Source of the DNA: Nitzschia sp. DOCU1
Taxonomy: Eukaryota > Bacillariophyta > Bacillariophyceae > Bacillariales > Bacillariaceae
NCBI GenBank assembly: GCA_951394045.1
Contig: OX595999.1
Location: 1,736,001-1,800,000 of the forward strand
DNA: 64,000 nt
Reading direction: 5' to 3'
The notes beneath the pieces were generated by a model. That model had not been told where the DNA came from. It saw only the letters and a program-made list of their open reading frames with translations, and ran no database searches. Positions 1 to 10,340 of this stretch are shown one piece after another; the stretch's first letter is position 1; the number at the start of each line of letters is the position of its first letter. The position numbers and the translations under genes were made by a program.

Positions 1-960
1 GAAAAATTTGTTATGACATTCTTACGGATTGTTCGCCGAATGATATTTCCACATGACGACAAGGTTTTTACTACGTCCATGTTCAACTATTTGGTGGAAG
101 TCCACCGGCTGATGCACAGCCGTGAGTGTCTTGTGGAAGAACACTATGGCATTGTTGCCTTTTTGAATATTTTGCCGGCACTCTACCATTTAGGGAACTG
201 GAACGAAGCAAAATCATCCGAGAATTTCAACCCTTTATGTGGCTTTCTTGCCTGCATCATGGCTGATATTTGTTATGAAGCGATTACCACCGAGGACCCT
301 GTCCCAGATATTCTACATTTGATTGACGATCCGCCCATAGAATCGGACCACTGGCCTTACAAGGTTCTGTCGGGGGGGCCCAAAATCCTAATGGAAGCAC
401 TATTGATTGTCAAGAAAAGTGATACAGAGCACGAGGCACTTTCAAGCGACTGGCGTATCCGGTTAATGCATAAACGTCCTAGAACCTTTGCCGTCATGGC
501 AGCTTTGGAAACCTTTGGTTGGTGGATGTCTCAGGGGATTGATCTTTCGTTGGGAGAAGTCGTTTGTGATGACGGACCCCCCAAAAATATCAAGTCTTTC
601 ATACTGGAAAATCGACCAGGAATTCGACTCTTGATTCAAGGATCTCCAAGGGCTTTGGATTCTTCCAAATATCTAGAACCCATCATGGATGCTATTATTG
701 CAGGCGGCAAAGAAACGCCCAACATGAAGATTCGAGAGCCTGGTATTTCGCTTTTGTATCGACCCTTTATTCACGACAATCGACGTTGTGGTCATTGTCA
801 GAAGACGGCGGATGACGTGGGTCGTGATTTGTTGAGATGCCGAGGGGGGTGCGGCGGTTTGCAGCTCTATTGTTCCAAAGAGCATCAACAACGTCACTGG
901 CAGGAGCACAAGTTGACTTGCAAGAAAAATGGTTACTTGTCGCAGCACACTGGCAAATAA
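1..960 (+). CDS. MYND-type zinc finger protein (5' end outside window)
   Basis: The reading frame is open from the first base of the window, so the protein probably starts upstream; the first ATG inside is at 13 and gives 315 aa. The C-terminal 50 residues carry a MYND zinc finger: CGHCQK, then CRGGCGG, YCSKEHQQRHW and HKLTC provide the Cys/His ligands in family order. The rest (about 250 aa) is helical-looking with no domain I recognise. MYND fingers bind short proline-rich peptides or pair with SET or ankyrin domains; no SET motif is visible here. In diatoms, stand-alone MYND proteins are numerous and mostly uncharacterised, so only the finger is assigned, not a pathway. Confidence 0.8.
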   Translation, partial: EKFVMTFLRIVRRMIFPHDDKVFTTSMFNYLVEVHRLMHSRECLVEEHYGIVAFLNILPALYHLGNWNEAKSSENFNPLCGFLACIMADICYEAITTEDPVPDILHLIDDPPIESDHWPYKVLSGGPKILMEALLIVKKSDTEHEALSSDWRIRLMHKRPRTFAVMAALETFGWWMSQGIDLSLGEVVCDDGPPKNIKSFILENRPGIRLLIQGSPRALDSSKYLEPIMDAIIAGGKETPNMKIREPGISLLYRPFIHDNRRCGHCQKTADDVGRDLLRCRGGCGGLQLYCSKEHQQRHWQEHKLTCKKNGYLSQHTGK

Positions 961-1343
961 GAAGGGATTCATTTGCGAATGAAATGATAACAGGGTGACG
1001 GTCGAAGAAATGGACCGACTAGTAAGGGGCTGGTCAATTGGGGTCGCAAAACAAATACTCAAAAAAGCATCGTTACCATCGTCGCAAACTTCTGCTCACC
1101 ATAACGTCACGCGTCGCCGCATCGAGCCTGTTCGGCCACGGGAGGTCGGGGCTTTCAAACTAATCTCATGGTACAAAACACGAAACGACTTCTAGAATGC
1201 TGTCCTTACAACAAAACTACTAGACTATAGAACATTTCTTCTATCTATCGGCATCACTACTACTACATAGCGTCCTCACTCACACACGGCAACAGCGTCT
1301 AGTAAATACCACAACAGGCTTGTCGGACACAGCAACAACATCA
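961..1343. other. Intergenic spacer, no gene seen
   Basis: Short frames only. The sequence holds scattered CTAG and ACTAC motifs and CA-rich stretches, typical of spacers elsewhere in the window. I see no tRNA fold, repeat or conserved coding signal. Confidence 0.5.
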
Positions 1344-1922
1344 TTACGCCAAAACAACATTCCGGACCAGCGAAACTAACAACAGCACACTCGAAGAAAT
1401 CATTCCCTTTCGTTTCTCCAAGGCTTCGTCTCGCGGTGGCAGGGCCCACGCAGTTGAGGAAGAACTCCGTTGAAAGGCAGGCCTTGTAGTAACAACATCA
1501 TCAGGGTTCTTCTCCAACGTAGACAAACTATTTGAGGTGCCGTCACCTGTTGCCACTGGCAGTATTAATTCTCGTTCTTCGTCACGAATGTTCTTCTTAT
1601 CATCACCAAGCGCGATGTCTGCTGATCTTGTTGCATCGTGGCGAAAAGTTTCCTCGTCCCAACAATCCACTAGGGCCAGATATCCAGTTTCTGGATTATC
1701 CTTCAGATGGGCTTGGGTCTTTAAATTTACAGTTACGGCCGATGGTTCGGGTCGTGGCGATTCTTCTTTCGACTGCTTCAAATGCGGAGGCAAAAACGCG
1801 GCGGCTCCATTGCTGCTTGGACCACCACCACCAACCCAGGAACTGTGGGATATAATTGACGAGGGACTGGGCTCAGAGGATGCTTCGGATAAAACATTTC
1901 CCAGGAACAACAGCAAAGGCAT
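1344..1922 (-). CDS. Hypothetical protein (strand uncertain)
   Basis: A minus-strand frame of about 192 aa from the ATG at 1922. It starts with a short hydrophobic stretch (MPLLLFLGNVL) and continues as a hydrophilic Ser/Pro/Asp/Glu-rich chain. An overlapping plus-strand frame (1537-2043, about 168 aa, no ATG at its start) also looks partly coding and has a FKCGG motif. I prefer the minus strand because its middle part (NPETGYLALVDCWDEETF and following) has a normal charged composition. No family is recognised on either strand. It could be a non-coding spacer with two chance frames. Confidence 0.28.
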   Translation of the reverse strand: MPLLLFLGNVLSEASSEPSPSSIISHSSWVGGGGPSSNGAAAFLPPHLKQSKEESPRPEPSAVTVNLKTQAHLKDNPETGYLALVDCWDEETFRHDATRSADIALGDDKKNIRDEERELILPVATGDGTSNSLSTLEKNPDDVVTTRPAFQRSSSSTAWALPPRDEALEKRKGMISSSVLLLVSLVRNVVLA

Positions 1923-2343
1923 CGTTGAGAGATTCTTTCGAAATGGAAACAATGAAACGAAGAATGTGGATCGCCACGCGTCAGTCGGGGATGGGATGGC
2001 CCATTCCACATTTGTGTTCAGTCGTGCAATGCAAAATGAATGAGAGCTCTTTTCGATTAGACGGAATCCATTTCCATTGAAATTCGACCTCTCGCATGCG
2101 GGTCGATTAGTTTTTGGAAAGAGGTGGAGTTACGACGTTTTGACCTCGTAGCCATTGAATCTTCCAGAATAGAAGCTACTAGCTGATTAATAAGAAAGAC
2201 ATGAGAGGTAACGCTGAAGAAAAGGGAATGGGAAAGCCGCCAACATCACCGGGTCATTTCTCCTAGTAGGACGTGACAAATGACAGATACGAGCAGGAAG
2301 CAAAGTGATTGCCCCAAACTTCGTTCCCAAAAAGATATACTTT
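1923..2343. other. Intergenic spacer, no gene seen
   Basis: Apart from the tail of the competing plus-strand frame to 2043, nothing recognisable is present. It separates the uncertain ORF from the 3' end of the Mpv17-type gene. Confidence 0.4.
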
Positions 2344-3303
2344 TCATTGCGTGGATGTAGCTGCCATTCTTAGTTTGTACAGTAGTGCTGCTGCCGGGGT
2401 TGTAGACGACGGCATCACCTTTATCATGTCTTGTGCTCGCACGTCTTGTAGTAGTAGCTCGTCCTCCCTGGAACTACTACTACAAGTGCTACTACTTGCC
2501 ACAATGGAGAATAAGATAAACCAAAAAAATCCGACCGATGCCATCCATGCCACTCTCATATGGGGTGGAATGACTGAAAAGCTGACGGTTTGCGCCGGTA
2601 CCCAAATGGCCCAATATCTCCACAACAATCCATTCTGTTGAATATCTGCCAGATACTTTTTTATGGCGTCTTGCCAGGGATACTCGTACACGAACGCTTT
2701 AATGAGATAGGCTGGCGGCAGCCACATCAAGGGTGCACTGACAAAGTCATCCAGCAAGACCTTTTCCAAAACATGTGGTTGGTCTGTTCCAAAGAGTAAA
2801 GGAAACAAAATGTTGTACTCGACATGACACATGGGACCGACAAAGAGTGCGCCATATAATACGTAAGCGAGATTCCGTCGCAGCTCGATCGACGATGATG
2901 AGGCTTTGGTGTCTTTCGGCATGGTCTGGAATTGTGCAATCCCATCGGCCAGTGAGGCTTTGAATCCGCACGTCAAGACGGCAGAGGCAATAGGGTACGA
3001 GGCGTAGAAATCAGAGATTTGTGAGGCCCAGCTCATGTGAAGCAGCAGGGAGGCTTTGGGGGTGAAGGGTTTGACTATCGGAATAGCAGACGCGCGGGTC
3101 CTTGTGACAGGAGGGATAGTAAACGCTTCTACCACCATGATTGTCGTCAAGTGGGACGACATCGAAGATGACACCATGAGTAGTAGCAACATTGCGAGAG
3201 CAGAGACTCTGGTCGTTGTCAGCAGAAGATGACGACGACCGCGGCGACGTGATACCTGAGTACGCGATGAAAGAGTCTCTATCATGATATCATGTGGCGC
3301 CAT
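2344..3303 (-). CDS. Mpv17/PMP22 family membrane protein with plastid-type presequence
   Basis: About 319 aa if started at the ATG at 3303; ATGs at 3285 and further in are alternatives, and the frame stays open upstream to 3507. The C-terminal half is a clear Mpv17/PMP22 domain: the opening SQISDFYASYPIASAVLTCG, a loop with DDFVSAPLMW, then the signature WRYWAIWVPAQTVSFSVIPP and HMRVAWMASVGFFWFILFS. Four membrane segments are expected. Upstream lies a basic stretch, a hydrophobic core (ALAMLLLLMVSSS) and VVEAFTIPP, which fits an A|F signal-peptide cleavage site followed by a basic, Ser/Thr-rich transit peptide. Family members act in the mitochondrial inner membrane or peroxisomes; this presequence instead suggests the complex plastid. 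Family assignment is firm; location is inference. Confidence 0.85.
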   Translation of the reverse strand: MAPHDIMIETLSSRTQVSRRRGRRHLLLTTTRVSALAMLLLLMVSSSMSSHLTTIMVVEAFTIPPVTRTRASAIPIVKPFTPKASLLLHMSWASQISDFYASYPIASAVLTCGFKASLADGIAQFQTMPKDTKASSSSIELRRNLAYVLYGALFVGPMCHVEYNILFPLLFGTDQPHVLEKVLLDDFVSAPLMWLPPAYLIKAFVYEYPWQDAIKKYLADIQQNGLLWRYWAIWVPAQTVSFSVIPPHMRVAWMASVGFFWFILFSIVASSSTCSSSSREDELLLQDVRAQDMIKVMPSSTTPAAALLYKLRMAATSTQ

Positions 3304-4086
3304 TGTGGATAAAGAGACATCGGAAACTACATTTGCTTTGCAAAAGATGTGATGGTGATGCTGCATCATCTGCTTGGCATCAAAATGAGAAGCATCATCG
3401 ACAACCCGAATCGGAAGAATGAATGACCTCACAGGGAGTTTGTGTGTCTGATTGGTCCGGGTGAGGAATGACCGTTTGTCTGCACGGCTGTGCGAAGAAT
3501 CAATCAATTTGTCGGTAGAGGCAGGCAGGGCTTAAAACAATTTATCCAGGATGAAAGGGCTTAATAACATTTACCCAGGAAGAAGAACTTTAGGAAACTC
3601 ACCACTAAATGCAACTCCGAATATTGGAAGGATGAGCCGAACATGGCATATAAAATGCTTAACTGAGAGAAGAATTTGTATTTCGACAGATGGAACGGGG
3701 CTTTAGCGCCAATGCGAATTGTGATCTCACGTACTTTGCAGGTTATAAATGATGGCGCCACGTAGTTCTTGGGCTTTTCCGGGCACGAATGATGCGAAGG
3801 AATTTTGAATTGCCCATCATACGCATCAACCGCATCATATTTAATAATAAGACATTTCTATCGCCTTCGCCGCCACGTCTATTCATGGAGTGGGGTGGAA
3901 AATCGAACTACTCATCTTTTTCCTGATTCAGCATCCTCACGATCATCACCACCTACCCTCGATGGCTATCGTTCTGTCGCCAATGTTCTTCTCAATATCA
4001 TAAATCTTTGGAAGCAATCACAGAAAGCCAACTCTGCTTTTGTCTCGATCAATCGTTTTTCACCCATCCTCATCATCTACTACAAA
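3304..4086. other. Spacer between divergent Mpv17-type and RING genes
   Basis: This interval separates two divergently transcribed genes and must hold both promoters. The plus frame of the RING gene is open upstream from 3805 but contains no ATG before 4087, so that part is not taken as coding. No individual promoter element can be defended. Confidence 0.4.
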
Positions 4087-4716
4087 ATGAGGCTCTTTTC
4101 TCTATCTTCTTCATCCAGCCGAGAAGGACCACGTAGACGACGCGCTAGCAATGAAGAATTATCATCATCGACGACGACGACTCGACGAAATACTGCAAAC
4201 GAGCAACCACGACGTCACAGTACAGGAGATGTCTCCGCATCATCGGCAGCAGCAGCACCAACGACGACGGACATGTCCATTTCCAAGCAATTCATGATTT
4301 TGCCGTTGCGACTTCGAGGCATTGACCCCGACAATGCCGAATGTCCCATTTGTCAAGAAGAATATGTCGTTGGATGCACCATCGCGTATCTGCCATGTGG
4401 TCACATGTATCACTCCAAATGCATTAATGGATGGCTAGCACGTCGAAGCTGCACCAACAAGAGCAGTACGTGCTGCCTTTGCCGTTATGAACTATCTCGG
4501 CAACAAGTGCCACAACGACCACAACAACAGGAACACGAACCGAAATTGTCCCTCTCGGAAGCTGACGAGGATATTCAATACTTTAATCTTCACTTTCGAA
4601 CGCTACCGGCCAAGAACAATAGTACAAACGACGACAATGCGACGACGACGACAAAGGCCGTCAATAATCCCTTGGCCAATACCATTCAAGCAACCTTTTG
4701 CTTGTCGTCGTCATGA
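4087..4716 (+). CDS. RING-H2 finger protein 1
   Basis: 209 aa from the first ATG of the frame (MRLFSLSSSSS). Residues from about 86 form a RING finger, CPIC..(16)..CGHMYH-SKCI..(15)..CCLCRY, with Cys at metal positions 1-4, His-His in the middle (RING-H2) and a closing CxxC. This is the catalytic scaffold of E3 ubiquitin ligases that bind E2 enzymes. The N-terminus is low-complexity Ser/Arg/Thr and the C-terminus is Gln/Asn-rich; no membrane span is seen. The lead-in LRLRGIDPDNAECPIC resembles that of the RING proteins at 17.5 and 19.4 kb (FRLRSIDANHDECPIC, FHLRAIDKDHDECAVC), so it belongs to the same local family. Substrate unknown. Confidence 0.82.
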   Translation: MRLFSLSSSSSREGPRRRRASNEELSSSTTTTRRNTANEQPRRHSTGDVSASSAAAAPTTTDMSISKQFMILPLRLRGIDPDNAECPICQEEYVVGCTIAYLPCGHMYHSKCINGWLARRSCTNKSSTCCLCRYELSRQQVPQRPQQQEHEPKLSLSEADEDIQYFNLHFRTLPAKNNSTNDDNATTTTKAVNNPLANTIQATFCLSSS

Positions 4717-5359
4717 TCGCGTCAAACACGTCGACGAGTTTTGACTTTGGAAAAGCTTTGCAGAAGTAATAAGAATTGTCTCTAGTTTCTACGTCTATTC
4801 GCTCGTCTTAGCTACATTTATTTGTTTTATGGCTGTCGTCAGTCGTGTCCAAGAAGGATGTTGGCGACGGGGTTACGTTTCGCGTCTTGTGAGGAAACAG
4901 AACCAAAGGCAAGTCTAGTAAAAGTATCGTATCAGCTACCTGATTTTAATAGCTACTGGGACTCAGAACTACTACACGTAATAGTACATCTAGACTGACA
5001 TCTTAGTAGCAGTGACATATAACTACCGGTAGAGTAGAACCCGGCGGACTAAACCACGCGCCTGACCTCTGCTGGTTGTAGTTCTAAAGCTTTAGGTCAA
5101 TAGCATGCCAGCAACCTTTCGCGTCTCATCAGCACGCCACAAATATCCACTAGCTAGACGAGTTTTTACTTGGCGAAAGACAGAACGAGTATAACAGTCA
5201 CTGGTTTCTAATACTACTCATTCGTAACGACTGTTTGATTGATAGTCGGTAGTATCCAAACGAAACCGTGGTTGGTGCCAGGGTGAACCGTTCCCACGCC
5301 AAGTGTAGCTCTACTCCTCGAACCGGCCTCTGCAATTTGTTTGAAACGTGCGTTTCTAG
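4717..5359. other. Spacer between convergent genes
   Basis: 3' flank shared by the RING gene and the LRR gene. It contains many TAGTAG/CTAGTA and ACTACT runs, which put stops in all frames of both strands. No gene or RNA is recognised. Confidence 0.4.
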
Positions 5360-7054
5360 TCATTGGATTGCTGTGGCCGGTGCCAGTAGAGTTTCATGTT
5401 CACCCAAGGTAGTACTACCGGTACTGGAGAGCCATTGTTGCTGCGGTAGTACATCTTGGCGAAGTATAGAATTGTTTCTTGTAGTACTAGCCGACGACGA
5501 GGCCAAGTGGTGCGAGTCATGGTGAATTGTTCTTGGGGCAGCAGCAGTCGCACCAGCAAGTAGTAGGACGTTGGTGGTGGATACGACTGGTAGTATGGGA
5601 GGACCCACCACTGCCAAAGGTTCGAGCAACAGCAATAGAACAAGAGTCGCCAGACAAATCGAGGTGGGACCATTCTTGCATCCAAAAAAGGCGCAACCTC
5701 CTTTGCTCTTCGTTTTCCTCTTGATGGACCGTGATGCTCGTTTGCTCTTGGTGGCACCACGCGAGTCGCTACAAGTAGTAGTTGAACTACTCGTACTGCC
5801 CCCACTACTGTTGCCAGGATTGAATACCCCATTGTCGTTGTGATCGTGGTCCTTCTGAGAAGCCCTTGTTGCGGTCGATGCTGTAGTTGAATCCAACGAC
5901 AATGGCTGATTCGTCCAACCACTACTTTTACAACAGAGTGTAGGTTGTTCTTGTAACAATCGATACACACAATTGGGATCATCCGATACTTGTGCCAACA
6001 CTTGAAGTTGACTCGCCAGAGTAGCCGTGTGAGGATCATAATAGCGTCGTGGTAACTCCAATTGTTGTAATCTCAATAACAATCTCAGCAAAGTGGGATC
6101 CATCCGCAAGGGCAAGGTCACTTGAAAGTCTTTCAAGGGACATGGATGGGATCGTTGCAAATACCAAAGTATATATTCATACAATTCATCCGACAATTTG
6201 ACATGATTGATAGCTTCCAAATGCGTGACCTGCGATCCAATCTGACAACAACCAAAAATGAGTCGCGACAAGCCCAGTAGTGTATTTTCATTGCCATTTA
6301 ACAAAATTTCACCAAGTCCGGGGGGACGTTGTGTAGCAATGACTTGAAATTCAGCATCGTCCAAACCCAAATTGGTCAATGCTAAACGAGACAACTTGGT
6401 CGTCGACGTTAGTAAACGCCTCAGTGCATCTTTGGAAATCAAGGGTACTTTCCATTCCATAAAAGACGCCAAACAGGATAGTTCCAATACTTGTAACTGA
6501 GAACAAGTCGCCAAAGCATCCACCAATGGATCTAGTAGTAGGCGCTCGGTCGTCGTAGTAGGATCCTGCAAGCCGGGTCGGACATGATTGAGAAAATTGA
6601 GGAGTTGTATCTGCCGCAGTGACGAATGCTCCTGTAAGGCTCGTGCCAATTGTTCGATACTTGATACTTCATCCAATATAAGCCCGGCATCGACTTGCAA
6701 GACTTGCAATTTGGAAGGTAAAGCTTTGGACAACAATTCGGCAGAAATGACTTGTCCCATGACGGTACCTTGTAAGGTTAAACTTTGCAAAGTATCGAGT
6801 TTGCCGAGGAGTCCAAAGAGACGACAACGTTGTTTCCACGACAACGAGATGCGAGGTGGACCAAACAAGCGTTGGGCTAGACGCAATCGTATCGTGGGAG
6901 CATGATGTTTGGCTCTCATGGCAAGGTTGCTGTTGCTTAAAATAAAGTCTTCGACTTGATCGGCATCTTGTAGGACAATCTCTTCTACCTCTTCTATCGT
7001 GGTACGGCTGAGTTGCCGATTGATTTTCACCAAGGATAACAATAAGGATTCCAT
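5360..7054 (-). CDS. Leucine-rich-repeat protein with C-terminal membrane segment
   Basis: 564 aa from the ATG at 7054; the upstream extension to 7096 would need a TTG start. Residues of about 80-350 contain irregular leucine-rich repeats of the ribonuclease-inhibitor kind (LDTLQSLTLQGTV, LQVLQVDAGLIL, LRQIQLLNFL, LQVLELSCLASF, LSRLALTNLGLDD). These usually mediate protein-protein contact. A Ser/Thr/Asn-rich linker and a basic patch (KSKRASRSIKRKTKSK) follow. A strongly hydrophobic stretch (ICLATLVLLLLLEPLAVV) near residue 480 then suggests a membrane anchor with the basic side cytosolic. Diatom genomes carry many such LRR proteins of unknown role. No kinase or F-box is present. Confidence 0.72.
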   Translation of the reverse strand: MESLLLSLVKINRQLSRTTIEEVEEIVLQDADQVEDFILSNSNLAMRAKHHAPTIRLRLAQRLFGPPRISLSWKQRCRLFGLLGKLDTLQSLTLQGTVMGQVISAELLSKALPSKLQVLQVDAGLILDEVSSIEQLARALQEHSSLRQIQLLNFLNHVRPGLQDPTTTTERLLLDPLVDALATCSQLQVLELSCLASFMEWKVPLISKDALRRLLTSTTKLSRLALTNLGLDDAEFQVIATQRPPGLGEILLNGNENTLLGLSRLIFGCCQIGSQVTHLEAINHVKLSDELYEYILWYLQRSHPCPLKDFQVTLPLRMDPTLLRLLLRLQQLELPRRYYDPHTATLASQLQVLAQVSDDPNCVYRLLQEQPTLCCKSSGWTNQPLSLDSTTASTATRASQKDHDHNDNGVFNPGNSSGGSTSSSTTTCSDSRGATKSKRASRSIKRKTKSKGGCAFFGCKNGPTSICLATLVLLLLLEPLAVVGPPILPVVSTTNVLLLAGATAAAPRTIHHDSHHLASSSASTTRNNSILRQDVLPQQQWLSSTGSTTLGEHETLLAPATAIQ

Positions 7055-7450
7055 GATGACGATGATGCTGAAGATAAAGACGAGTCTTATACACAATGTA
7101 TTAACGCTTCTCGTTGTTGCTCATGATCAGTTACGATAAGATGTCATGGTACCATCTGCAAAGAAATGATGTGTCCCAAACGGGGATACGGAGGTGTTCT
7201 CGTTGTCCTTTTGGATCGCAAAACCCAAAAAGATCGTGTTCTTTAGCGCCGGGCGAGCCAGACGGTGTCAGGGGAAGGAAGACTGTCCGTTACCGTTCGC
7301 GGGCTTAAACAATGAATGACTTTTCGTCCGCGAACCGACCAAAAATGACCCACTATTTTTATTATTGGATGCCGCCACAATCCGCTTTGCCATTAGTAGC
7401 ATCGCATCCATTACGAGTCGGCAGCCCCCTCCATCGATCATCATCCTGAG

Positions 7451-7489
<39 letters not shown>

Positions 7490-7554
7490 CTACACACTCT
7501 ATTACTTTTGTTGCAATCTATCTACATTCATTGACCCCGTCCGCAATTTGCACA
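7055..7554. other. Divergent promoter region with AGC repeat
   Basis: Between the divergent LRR and TPR/EF-hand genes. It contains an (AGC)n microsatellite of about 35 nt at 7452-7486, roughly 70 nt upstream of the ATG at 7555 and so probably in the 5' leader. No other element is recognisable. Confidence 0.5.
7452..7486 (+). repeat. (AGC)n microsatellite in 5' leader
   Basis: About twelve uninterrupted AGC/CAG triplets about 70 nt before the start codon of the TPR/EF-hand gene. A similar tract abuts the RRP5 start codon at 24.45 kb. Confidence 0.9.
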
Positions 7555-9386
7555 ATGTCCGTCGAAGTAAGTTCCTTCAGGCTTTCGTATAGTCGACGCG
7601 ATACAAACAGCGCGATTAGCCTAGCTAACTTTCTTCTCACGTTCATTCCTTTCTTCTTATTTAGGCCAAAGAAAAGGGCCGCGCAGCCTTTAAAGATGAA
7701 AAGTGGGAAGAAGCGATTGCTCATTTCAGTCAAGTCGTCGATGCCGATCCGACGGACGTGACGTGCTTGGCGATTCGATCGTCCGCGTATCAAAAGCAAG
7801 GCGATTTAGTGGCGGCTCTGGCCGATGCCGATCGAACCATTGCCTTGCAACCCACCTATGTACGTGGGTACATTCGAAAAGCGTGCGTCTTGAGGGCTCT
7901 AAAGGACTATGGGACCGAAGTGGATACCTATCTAGAAGGCCTAGAACATGTTCCAGGCGATGAATCCTTGAGCAAAGGATTGCAAATGGCACGTCGGTTG
8001 AAAACCAACGCCTCCAAAGCCAGTCAGGCCGCAAAAACGACACAGGCCACTCGAAATGCTGCCTTGTCCAAAGGTTTGAAAGCGTCACAATCCAGTGATA
8101 TTCCTGCCTTTTTGAAACAAACCAAAATGAATTTGGAATTGCAAATGGTTGCTCTTCAGGCACAACTAGATTTGGTAGCGGAAATGTCCGGAATGAATCC
8201 ACATGAAAAAATGGACATGTTGTTTTCATTGATTACCACCAATGGACAAATGTCCACCTTGGCCGAAGTGGCGGCTGGAGTAGCCAAGGCCAGTGCGACA
8301 TTGCCATTTGGGGCCGAAATTCAACAAGCCTTGGCAAGTGCTGAAGCTCCAGCCACCAACATGACTCGAGAATCCTTTGAAGCCTTTGTGCATCAAGTAG
8401 TGGAACAATTGAATACTTCTGTGGGAGATTTCGCCGAATTTGTCGTCTATCAAGTCTTGTTTACCGGAGTGGCGGCCGAACTCAAACAAGATCAGGAAAC
8501 ATCCGATCTGTTAGCATCCGCATTGGCGGAAGAACCCCGAAAGTCCGTCTTGAATGATGAACGTATGCAATCCTTGTTTGTCTTGTTTGATAAAGATGCT
8601 GATTCGACTGTGGATTTTAAAGAAGTCGCCATGGGCTTGTATCCACTCACCAAAAACATGGGAGAAACCGCGAAAAGTGCAGCGGGTCTCTTGTTGATGA
8701 TGGACAAAAATGATCAACGAGTTTTAAGCTACGAACAGTTTGCCAAACTCATGTTGGCTGTCAGTGGAGCCTTTGGAATGACCTTTGATGAATTGGCGGA
8801 TCAATTAACCTACGAACTAGCGAATGGCTCGACGGCCATGGATGAATCACTCTTGCAAGAAATTTTGGTCGCAGAAGAAGCCTATACCAAGGCAGCGGAA
8901 AAGCGAAAGGCAGAAGATCAACGCCAAAAGACTTTGGATGCCTTGTCGTATAGTCGTACAGAAAAGTTGTTTGAATTGTGGGATGCCAATGGCGACGGTC
9001 ACATTGACTTTCAGGAATTGTTGAGTGGTTTGCGACGATATCAAAAGGCTGCCATGGGATCTAAAAGTTTGGCCGATGCCGAACGCGATGCGCTCATGAT
9101 TATGGGACACGATGAAGACAGGAATCAATCGCTCGATAAAGAAGAATTTGCCTATGCCATGGCTGAATATGCTGAAAAAGTGGATACCAGTTTACATGAA
9201 TTGATTGATTTCATGTGTGTCGTGTCTAGTCAATCGTCGGCGGCGTCGGAGTATGAAGTGAAACTGGAAGAGACCATTGTGCAACAACGGACGGCGGGAA
9301 GTCGATTCAAGCCGACCATGGGAACGATTTTGGATATCCAAGGTGGCGAAGCCGATGAAGAGGAAGAAGAAGAGGACGACTGGTAA
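7555..9386 (+). CDS. TPR and EF-hand fusion protein (one intron)
   Basis: Exon 1 is only ATG TCC GTC GAA (7555-7566). A 98-bp GTAAGT..TTTAG intron (7567-7664) follows, and exon 2 runs to 9386; the joined protein is about 577 aa. The splice is phase 0 and restores the first TPR helix (AKEKGRAAFKDEKWEEAIAH). Residues 5-110 are three TPR repeats like those of Hop/STI1 co-chaperones. Residues of about 265-490 hold four EF-hand-like loops: DKDADSTVDFKE, DKNDQRVLSYEQ, DANGDGHIDFQE and DEDRNQSLDKEE. The third is canonical; the first is near-canonical, the second and fourth are degenerate. An acidic tail ends the protein. A calcium-responsive adaptor, possibly for Hsp70/Hsp90, is inferred. Confidence 0.88.
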
Positions 9387-10166
9387 AAGTCATCAAGAGT
9401 ATTGGGAAACAACAAAAGTCAAACATCGTGTCGGGTCACGTCATATTACAAATCATCCACGTATCGCATGGCAACAAGAATTCCAAGCAATACTATCTAG
9501 TAGTTTAAAGCTAGTAGTATTCTGGTGTTGGCGGCAATGTAGTAGGTAGAGGACGATATAGTCACTAACAATACAAGAACTCGTGTAGCAGCGTAGCTAG
9601 CGTGTAGAGAACAGAGCAAAAGCCGTCGAGTTTTAGAAACGTGCAGCCTCCAACCCAGGCAAAAAGTACGACCATGACGTTTCGTCGGGCTCGAAGTCTA
9701 GCATATCTTCCTCTGTTGCATGAAAGAAGCAGGCTGACGCTCCGCCAGGGACGAAATTCGAAGGAAACGTAACCCGTTTCAAACTACAATACTAGCAGAG
9801 TTCAGGGGTGTGGTTTAGTCCTAGGAATACTAAGAAAAGTTTTCACTGCTTGTGCTACAATGTGGAAGCTCCACGGAAGCCCCCTCTCTAGTAGCTACTC
9901 TACTAGGACGAATCTACTAGCACTAGAGACTTTCGGAATGATTCCGTTTCTTCGTACAAGGCAAGGTAGATTTGTGCATTTATTAACAAAGATTATAGTA
10001 GTCTCTAAAGCAAACGTCGATTGATCCCAAATTCTAGTCGATAGCCTGCCGACCAGGACGATCGCCTTGCAATACCCCGTTTTTGGCCTTGGCAGTCGAG
10101 TTGCGGCTCCTCGAATTTGACTCTCGCGGCAGGCTCTAGAAGAGTATCTTGACCATCGTCTTGCCC
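9387..10166. other. Intergenic spacer, no gene seen
   Basis: Flanks the 3' ends of two convergent genes. It is rich in CTAGTAG/TAGTAGCTACTCTACTAG motifs (9490-9560, 9890-9925). No RNA gene or conserved frame is seen. Confidence 0.4.
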
Positions 10167-10340
10167 TTATTTGATTTTGTGTTCTCGAAACAAGACACGT
10201 TGTCTTACGACGGGATCAAACTTGACAAAGGCCAATTTGTGCGTCGTATTGGTAACGTTTTTCCGCGTCGTGTAAAAGAAGCCCGTGCCAGCCGTACTCA
10301 ACAACTTGATGGGAATCGTCTTGCCCTTGCCTCGTGCCAT
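10167..10340 (-). CDS. MRPL33: Mitochondrial ribosomal protein bL33m
   Basis: 57 aa from the ATG at 10340 ([20 protein letters not shown]). This is a complete bL33 protein: the motif [16 protein letters not shown] is followed by [20 protein letters not shown], the two halves of the small beta-barrel that sits near the exit-site region of the large subunit. Zinc-binding cysteines are absent, as is usual for the mitochondrial and alpha-proteobacterial form; plastid L33 differs in its motif. An open frame extends upstream to 10724, but the match begins exactly at this methionine. A short protein without a separate presequence is normal for bL33m. Large-subunit mitoribosome component. Confidence 0.92.
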   Translation of the reverse strand: MARGKGKTIPIKLLSTAGTGFFYTTRKNVTNTTHKLAFVKFDPVVRQRVLFREHKIK

